Shown piece by piece: positions 57,181 through 64,000 of a stretch of DNA of 64,000 bases (the stretch's first letter is position 1; each line of letters opens with the position of its first letter). The stretch lies in contig JAYKYS010000007.1 of the NCBI GenBank assembly GCA_036924285.1, positions 19,220,001-19,284,000 on the forward strand. Reading direction: 5' to 3'. Origin of the DNA: Asterella californica. Taxonomy: Eukaryota; Streptophyta; Marchantiopsida; Marchantiales; Aytoniaceae. The notes beneath the pieces are model-generated. The model was not told where the DNA came from and searched no databases. It worked only from the letters and a program-made list of their open reading frames with translations. A program made the translations under genes and the position numbers.

Positions 57181-58031
57181 AAATCAAAGCATTCAATCAT
57201 GTGTCGGCGGTGGTAAACATGGAGGCATTGGCGTTTCGCTGTCTTACCTTTTTACCTAAAAGTGGGTGATGGTAAAAACTATAGGGACTGAGATTGAACA
57301 ATATCATACATTTGTGTTGACAAATTGGTTTTCATCTATCCAAGATAGAGGGTTAGGACTCGTGTTCGCACTTACTAACAAGGACAACAAGCAAATAAGT
57401 ACACTTTGTGCCGCATTTGTTCTCATGTACATTCAGTTGTACATGAGTTTACAAAGGGCAGTAAGTTCTTATGCATGCATTGAAACTGTTGACATCTTTG
57501 ACTTTATAGATCCTAAATGACTTTTTTCAAGATTTGCAAGTTTATCTTCTACTCACTGTAGAAAAAAACTTATACACTGATTCCTAACTCCAAGATGAGT
57601 GTGAAACACCGGAGGCTCTATACAAGAGGACAATTCTTGAATGTATTAATGGTGCAAAGAACAAAACTTGTCTTACTTGTGAGGTATCTATGGAGAGAGT
57701 GGTATGCACCATCAAAGTTCACATTGTTTAGTCGTGCTTCTAAACCGCTCTTTAGTTTATCACGGACTATTAATATTGTTGAAAGTCATTGACAAAAACT
57801 AAAATATGACTGCAAATATACCTTGAACAGATCTAGACTCAATCGATTAACATTAGTCATTGTAGATAGTCTGGTGGACGACATGAGCATTGTGTTGCAG
57901 CAAGTGCACGAACGTTCAGCACTTGAAAGACCTTCCAGATAACATGACATAAGTTGGATAGCTTGTCGGCATCGCTGATTATTGTTCACCATACTGAGGT
58001 CTGAAGATGAACGTGTTCTTGTCCATCATTT

Positions 58032-58502
58032 TTGCATTCTCCATATTTGTTGTGTAAACATTTGATAAAGACATATGGACAGATATTCGCTGCAGCGTCA
58101 CGCTTTGAACTGACTTACAGGAGATGTACTTATCTTTTTTATTGCTTTGATTGTGAGAACAATGTTTTTGACCAAGAGGTCGTACTATATTTACAAAATC
58201 CTTGGTCACAGTATGAGATAAGCTCAAGCACAAGACAACCGAAAGTTCCAAATCCATATCTGGATAGCATTTCATTTATGCAAGGCAATGCAGCTTCTGA
58301 GACACAAGAGGAGTCTATGTCTGAAGAGCAAGCTGAACGTACTGCACATGTTCCTTCAAGATTTACATTTGAACGTCATTTCAACATCACATGTGGATAC
58401 GTGAAAGACATCGTTGAAATCAAAGGTGACAATGTATTATTCATGAAAGGACTAGATAGAGCATTCTTTGTGTTCGAACATAAAATGAAAGATTATGTGT
58501 AA
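58032..58502 (+). other. Unrecognised 156-codon ORF
   Basis: The longest open frame in the gene-poor right half: ATG 58032 to TAA 58500-58502. It is Cys/Tyr-rich at the start (RCTYLFYCFDCENNVF), has an acidic middle (SETQEESMSEEQAERT) and ends FFVFEHKMKDYV. No domain is recognised. Composition is like its surroundings, so it may be chance or a transposon remnant. Confidence 0.3.
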
Positions 58503-60537
58503 TGTCTTCGCTCATGAAGATAGCAATCTACATGAGAGTCCATTGGCCCTTCTATATATTAGTGCTAAATATGTTTTTGAAGTTCCATCTTTTCATGCAG
58601 TTTTTGCCATAACACTAGATTTTTGTTTCTCCATAATTATGCAGTTTTGGTTATAGCTATTTGTTGCAGATCACTCAGACAGTCTAGATTATCTTTAGTC
58701 TACTTGGTTTCGACTCCCTTGCGGGTGCAGTTTTATATCCATTTAAATACTAATTTTGACTTTCAATTTTGTAAGCCCGGTTCTCTTCTAATTAGGCACT
58801 AGTGGGTTATGTATCACTGGTTTGTTGTAAAGTAAGTTTCTTTTTCATGTATTCTTGATGGAAAAAGTTCATAGCCTACATTTGATGTTATTTAAGTGTA
58901 AATATTTTAAGTCCGATTCACTAATTTTTTAGTGAATGAAAAGACGGTCTAGCACGTATACTATCCATTCATTTTAAGCTACACATAAAGCATAACTCAT
59001 TGTATGGGACAGTTAGGGGTTGATGTTTGCCACACTTTACTTTAATTGTTGGATTACCGTATTCTAGTAAGCATGTTTTGGTCTCGTAGTGTAATATGAT
59101 TTAGTATCCATCTCGCTTGATGAGGAAGATCGATTCAGGCTGAACATCGACAGCTTGTGCTTCTCGTGAGTACATGGAGTATGTATTCTCTCATAGAACA
59201 AATTGGATGCCAACGTGCTCATATCTTGCATGCTTGTGAGGAGCTTCTCATCTCATCTCGTTCTATTGTACACGGGATCATCACCTTGCATAAAAATTGT
59301 TTCATAATTAGTTTACACATCATGTATCAGATCAAAACATAGTGAAACATTTCATATTGTGGCTTCATGCAGCAGTCTAGTATTTTGGACGTCTATATGA
59401 ACTTATGGATCAATCGTTACTACATGATTTATTGTCTTCTCATGCTTCTGTAAAGTGCAAATCGTAAGACTCATTATGGTAGAATTTATTGTCGGACGGG
59501 TAGTGTAGGACCGAACAAGCCATGGAAGAGAGATTTCACTCAAGTCCTAAATTAAGTTCAGGATAAACTGTAATCACGAGACTGATATATAACAGGATCA
59601 CGCGTACTAGCAACTTTTCAAACTTCAGGAAGAACCCTGAGACATTTTGTTTGAGTACAGTAAAGGTATTATAGAGCGATCTTCAATCGACAGTATGCTT
59701 TCATAAATAGATGGATTTGAGATGATTCGGAGTCAGACTCAGTCTTTTACAAATACCGCCGATGATGAATACAATCGTCATTCCAAAATGATGTTTACTG
59801 AAGTAATGGAACACCCTCATCGTCTTGTCAGCAAAAAAGTAATGCCCAACAACATCAGACACATGATAGCACTCATCAAACCAGAAAAATATCCTAAATA
59901 AAACTCAGTCTGATTGCTGACGGTGTTGTTGCTCGATGACGGAGGTTCAATTCTCAGTTCGAATCTGTTGTGTGCAACATGTAATGACGGTTGAGAGTGA
60001 ACACAATCGTCATTAGAATACCAGAATGGAGAGCTCGTTGAGGATAGTGACCTCGTGCTTTCAATTGTGAGAAATAGCATTCTATGCAATAGCTAGTGCA
60101 GTTTATAAGTTATGAAAAATGTGAAAAATAAAAATCAGTCGATTCTGACTCTTGACTTGGATCTATAGTCTGAAGGTACAAGTGCATAGATGTTAGTGAG
60201 TACTATAGTTTTGACTCTTCATTCATTAAAGATGAAGCTATATGTAGAAGTTGATGTAGAGGAAGTTAGTAAAGAATGTAGAAGTAACTTCTTTTCAGTT
60301 TATGTATGAGTTTTAATTCTCTTTTTAACGGGAACTGAGGCTATCCTCAGTGTTACATGCGCCCTCCTAAGAAAAAGAGGTCTCAAGATCAAATCATCTT
60401 GGCATTTGTTCTCTATTCTGGCATATTGACCTCTTGGATGAGAATCTATGTTGGAAATGTAGCTACGTCTTGCATATCTAAGAGCGAAAGACCGATATTC
60501 TTTTTAATCGTGGGTTTTTTTACCTAAGCCTCTCGCA
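58503..60537. other. No gene recognised
   Basis: AT-rich sequence with short ORFs only. The 5' LTR of element D may begin somewhere in the last part, but its outer edge could not be placed. Confidence 0.45.
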
Positions 60538-60662
60538 TGCCACTTCAGTTATAGATAAGGAGTTACCTGGTGCAGCTATGGGGGGTTGTAAGTCCTGTGG
60601 TATGACTTCATGCTTGTAACTTTGATCTACATCGGATGACCTGTACTATAACTGAAGTGGCA
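60538..60662. repeat. Inverted repeat pair, 17-bp perfect arms
   Basis: TGCCACTTCAGTTATAG (60538-60554) and its exact reverse complement (60646-60662) enclose 91 bp. This could be a small fold-back or MITE-like insertion. GGCATCAAG occurs twice right after the second arm. Confidence 0.88.
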
Positions 60663-60970
60663 TCAAGGTGGCATCAAGAGCTTAGAAAATTTTAATAAGT
60701 AAGAGCTTAGTTTAGCAAGGGACCTGCTTGATTGATACACAAGTTTGCTTCTAAAGACTCTAGCTTATCTGGGGTGTTAGGGTAGAAAACTACCGGTATA
60801 ACGGATGAAATTTTTTTTTACTTTTATCACTAAGGAGGGCTGTTGATGCATACGGGAGGAAGACAAGGATTGAGGGGATCGGATTTTGAGGATTTTCAAG
60901 TGTGAGGTTGTCGCAAGAAGAGAAGTAAAGTTTTGGGAGTTTGATGTTGTTCATAAATCTGCCTTCCGAC

Positions 60971-61110
60971 GAATGAGAATCAATCTTATTGAGTAGTAGA
61001 CTTTTGATAGATAAGAATCGATCTTATTGAGCAGCAAACTTCTGGTGAATGAAAATCGATCTTATTGAATAGCAGATTTCTGGTGAATGAAAATCAATCT
61101 TATTGTGTAA
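60971..61110. repeat. 38-bp tandem repeat, about 3.6 copies
   Basis: Unit GAATGAAAATC[GA]ATCTTATT followed by GA[AG][TC]AGCA[GA]A[TC]TTCTGGT, repeated from 60971 to 61110 with point differences. The third and fourth units are closest. It lies in the presumed 5' LTR of element D. Confidence 0.88.
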
Positions 61111-61199
61111 GGATCGATTGTCAGACAAAAATTGATATTTGTGGAAGACTTTGACGGTTGTAGGTAAGCTGGTCAGCTCTTGTCTTCTTGTTCAATCTC

Positions 61200-61259
61200 T
61201 ACTCCACAACTAATCACAGCTAGAAGGCTCCTCGTTCCAGAGAAAGACTCTCCTTGACA
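61200..61259 (+). repeat. End of element D 5' LTR
   Basis: AGAAAGACTCTCCTTGACA matches the end of element C's LTR (GGAAAACTCTCAACTCGACA), and the gag start of the same family follows 57 nt later. Confidence 0.65.
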
Positions 61260-61263
61260 TAAA

Positions 61264-61281
61264 TCTAGTGCTTCCACTAGA
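61264..61281 (+). other. Hairpin at the primer-site position of element D
   Basis: TCTAGTG-CTTC-CACTAGA, a perfect 7-bp stem with a 4-nt loop, lies where the primer site should be. Element C has nearly the same sequence there (TCTAGTGCTTCCACTGAG). No TGG-type site is seen. Confidence 0.6.
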
Positions 61282-61316
61282 AGTCATCTTGGAATGATTG
61301 ATCGTGGAGAGAAGAG

Positions 61317-64000
61317 ATGGATGATAAGAGCGGAAGCGCTACTATTGTCTCTCCGGATATTACATCGACGTCTATTGCCGCACCTTCTGCTGCACCTACG
61401 ACGACAACGAGGGCAGCATCGAGTCTTGATACTATTGAGATTTTGAAGATATTTGCGGCCTTAGCTCAACAAGATCCGATAGTTGGAGGGGTTAGTTAAA
61501 ATCTACGAAGACTTTGCAAGTGATTGTGAATAGATGTGGAAGATTTGAAGGTACAGATTTTCCAAGTATCTTGGTGAGTACTAGAGACAGGATGGAGTTT
61601 GTGAGGGTGACTGATGTAGAGATGATCAATAGTTTTGAGTTGGATATGATTCCTGAGTTGCGGGATCAAGTTAGAGATGTACAGAGAAAAAATCTTGGTG
61701 TTTGGCTGAGTTTTGAGCGAGCTCTTCGAGAGAAATTTCTAGAAGAGGATTTTGAGAAGGTTACTAGAAGAATGTTTTTGGACTAGGTTGACAACAACTT
61801 GGTCGTATGATGGGACTAAATGAGTTGTTGAGAGAATTTGATAAGAGATACAGACAGCTTTCAACGCTTGAACGTATAATCTTGGATGTTAGAAGGACAG
61901 AGCTTTTTTTGCAAGCTACCAATGAGGTCACGACAGATTGGTTATACTTCATGTTAGCAGATCGATCAGCTGAAGGGGGTGTTATTACTGATTGGGAGAG
62001 AGTTGAGGATGTCCTGTTATTTTAACGAGGTAGAGACGAGGAACAGTGGTTGTATGAGGACGTCCAATTGCAGAAGTGGTCTCTCAACCTCAGGTTTCTC
62101 CTCAAATACAGCACCTTCCGGCTTCTATTCCCAGACTTGTTCTTCCTACAGCGATCTCTCTAATGTCAATTGTGCCAGTTGTTGTCCAAAGAGTACATGT
62201 TCAGAGATCTGTAGAGAATCATGATCAATAGAACTAAACTGAAGATTTGATCCAGCAGATGCAAGAGCTGAAGATAGAGCTGACTAATTGCATAGAGAGT
62301 GATCACCAACGCATGTTGCTACATGTCCAAGAGATACTCTTGTTCGTAGATATATTTAGATGACAGTCTAGATCATCTTCGAGGAGATTATCCAGAACTT
62401 ACGACCGCTCTACGAGATGATGTGGTTTGCTACCAAAACTGTAGATTACACTTTACTTCTATTGGAGAGTCATTGAGCACACGCAATTTGGATGAGGAGG
62501 CATAAGAACTCTGCCTCAGATCGCTAAGATTGTAAAAATAACTATGTTGATGATATCGTCTCTATGAATCTTGATGTATATGTTGAGCATATTGAAGTTT
62601 CTGCTAGTCTTACGTTGCTAGATAAGATTGTTGAGAAGAGTAATGCTGAAGTTCCTTCTAAGGTGTTAAAAAGAGGAGACGAGACGTCTCGTCTCAAGCT
62701 CCTCCACCTGCACTGGGTCTAATGATGGACATGCAAAGATTTTAGCAAGAACTAAGGACTGCTGGTAGGTGATTTACTGCCCAATAGAAGAAGAAGAGAC
62801 CTGCTTACAAGTTGGTTGTAGATATTAAAACATATACTGATCTTAAGAGCATTCTATAGTGGAGAATACTAGATGCACGAGTTGAGTTTTTTCTTCGAGA
62901 GGTTCTTGGTACTACGAGAGAAGTTTCACGACCTGATCATCCACATCATCAAACAGAAGAGACGGGTGCCATCCGAGCAAGTAGATAGTTGGATGATAGA
63001 TGTGATTGGAGCTTTGTGAATGATGTGGAATTTGAGAAGGTATAATTTTAGGAGGTTGATGAAAGCATGCCAGCAAGAAGCGTTGGTTGCTGGTACCAAC
63101 ACTATCGAGTTTGATGATGAAGAAGCTGACGAGGAGAGTCCATTTACTGATAGTGACTTCAGAAAGAGGCATTGGGCTCGTGCTACGACTACTACATGAG
63201 TACGTCTTGGGAGTTTGTCTGAACATGTTATTGCTTTAGCTGATCACGGATCTGAGATCATCATCATGTCAAGGGAGATGTACGAGAGAGGATAGTGGTC
63301 TATCGAACTGAATGATGGTTGGGTGCTATGTGCTACCAACAACCAAAAGGATGAATTATACAACGCTTGTCTTAATGTGAGGGTGAAGATAAGTGATTTG
63401 GAGATAGATAAGCACTTCTTCGTGCATCTTCTGCTTCGTATCTTGTCATCCTTGGTCAGCCATATATCACTATCATATAGATGGAGATCAATGTGATGGA
63501 TGATATATCACTATCATACAGATGGAGACCAAGGTGATGGATGATGGATCTCACTATGCTATGATCAGTAGTCCATATGATATATGTGCTATTCAGCTTA
63601 GTTTTTGATCATTTGTACAAACCGCAAACGAAATAGATGGACCTTGAGAGATTCTCCTATTTGTAGAAGTAAGGGTTTTCAAGACCCACTCTTGTTGAAC
63701 GAGATAGCAAGAGTGAAAGATCCACTACTATTATGATCTCGCTTGAGCAGCCTGAGAGATCACATCAGGCTAATGAAGAGGTTGCTCAAGATTTTGAGAG
63801 TGTGTACGGTGTACAAAATTGAAGATCTAGTTTGACAAGTTTTAGTTCTGATGATTGGTGTGAGTTCATCGAGTAGAGGATTTGATTGTAAAGAGTAAGA
63901 GACAAATGAAAAAGCATGTAGAGTTCTGAAAAAAGATGAGATTATTTCTTATGTGTACGAGAAATTTGCCGATGTATAGTCTTTTGTTCATTGGTTAGAT
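61317..64000 (+). pseudogene. Element D: C-like Gag-protease and pol start, runs off window
   Basis: Forward copy of the C family, much decayed. ATG at 61317 (MDDKSGSATIVSPDITSTS), DTIEILKIFAALAQQDPIVG, then after a frame break NRCGRFEGTDF, DVQRKNLGVWLSFERALREK, KVTRRMFLD, MMGLNELLREFDKRYRQLST. TAG at 62229-62231 is shared with C. In the zinc knuckle (about 62350-62392) cysteines read Tyr and the Trp is a stop, all explainable by G to A changes. The protease motif ALADHGSEIIIMS is kept (D at 63242-63244). The slip site lies at 63673-63679, then the pol start (SSDDWCEF). Reverse transcriptase would lie beyond the window. Confidence 0.87.
63673..63679 (+). promoter_or_regulatory. Element D -1 frameshift site
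   Basis: G-GGT-TTT (AAG GGT TTT CAA), the same heptamer and position as in elements B and C, preserved although much of the copy has decayed. Confidence 0.72.

Noticed and set aside
1..64000. tRNA, rRNA or other RNA genes
   Set aside because: None recognised on either strand by eye; the tRNA-like strings found are retrotransposon primer sites. A covariance-model scan was not possible here.

Overview
The window looks like nuclear DNA of a land plant. It holds spliceosomal introns, a FAM32A-type protein with the C-terminus typical of plants, plant-type oxalate catabolism genes, and Ty1/copia and chromodomain Ty3/gypsy retrotransposons. An early-diverging plant (bryophyte or lycophyte, perhaps a liverwort) is my guess, because the commonest element belongs to an unusual Ty3-like group whose reverse transcriptase resembles fungal ones. 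The sequence alone does not settle the species. All reading was by eye.

Layout. 0-5.9 kb: wreckage of a Ty3/gypsy reverse transcriptase, a reverse-strand copia LTR with its primer site, a gag zinc-knuckle relic, and AT-rich sequence. 5.9-10.1 kb: the only host-gene island. It has a hollowed-out oxalyl-CoA synthetase (AAE3-like) gene with only its 5' and 3' ends left, an intact FAM32A-like gene between those ends, and directly downstream an oxalyl-CoA decarboxylase (OXC) gene. OXC carries two frameshifts, a stop codon, and a palindromic rewrite that removed its catalytic glutamate. Two consecutive steps of oxalate breakdown therefore sit side by side and both look dead.

12.1-49.1 kb: a nest of retrotransposons. 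An old chromodomain Ty3/gypsy element (E, 27.1-49.1 kb) has been split by a reverse solo LTR of type A (28.7-30.0 kb), by a complete reverse element C (30.6-39.5 kb), and by a reverse copia element F (41.3-48.2 kb). F is itself split by a solo LTR, G (45.2-46.7 kb). Immediately upstream, element A (12.1-27.1 kb) is split by the young, nearly intact element B (14.3-22.9 kb). 49.1-61.2 kb: gene-poor, AT-rich sequence with a possible LTR relic, a degenerate minisatellite and fold-back sequences. 61.2-64 kb: the start of element D, a badly decayed relative of C that runs off the window.

A, B, C and D form one retrotransposon group with shared and uncommon traits: Gag and protease in one ORF, pol in the -1 frame behind a GGGTTTT slippery heptamer, a D-H-G-S protease motif, an F-L-D-D reverse transcriptase box followed by P-[IM]-K-G, and 4-bp target duplications. 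A and B have a primer site matching tRNA-Trp, while C and D do not. Nesting and LTR divergence agree: A (about 9 differences in 840 bp) is older than B (4 in 1283 bp).
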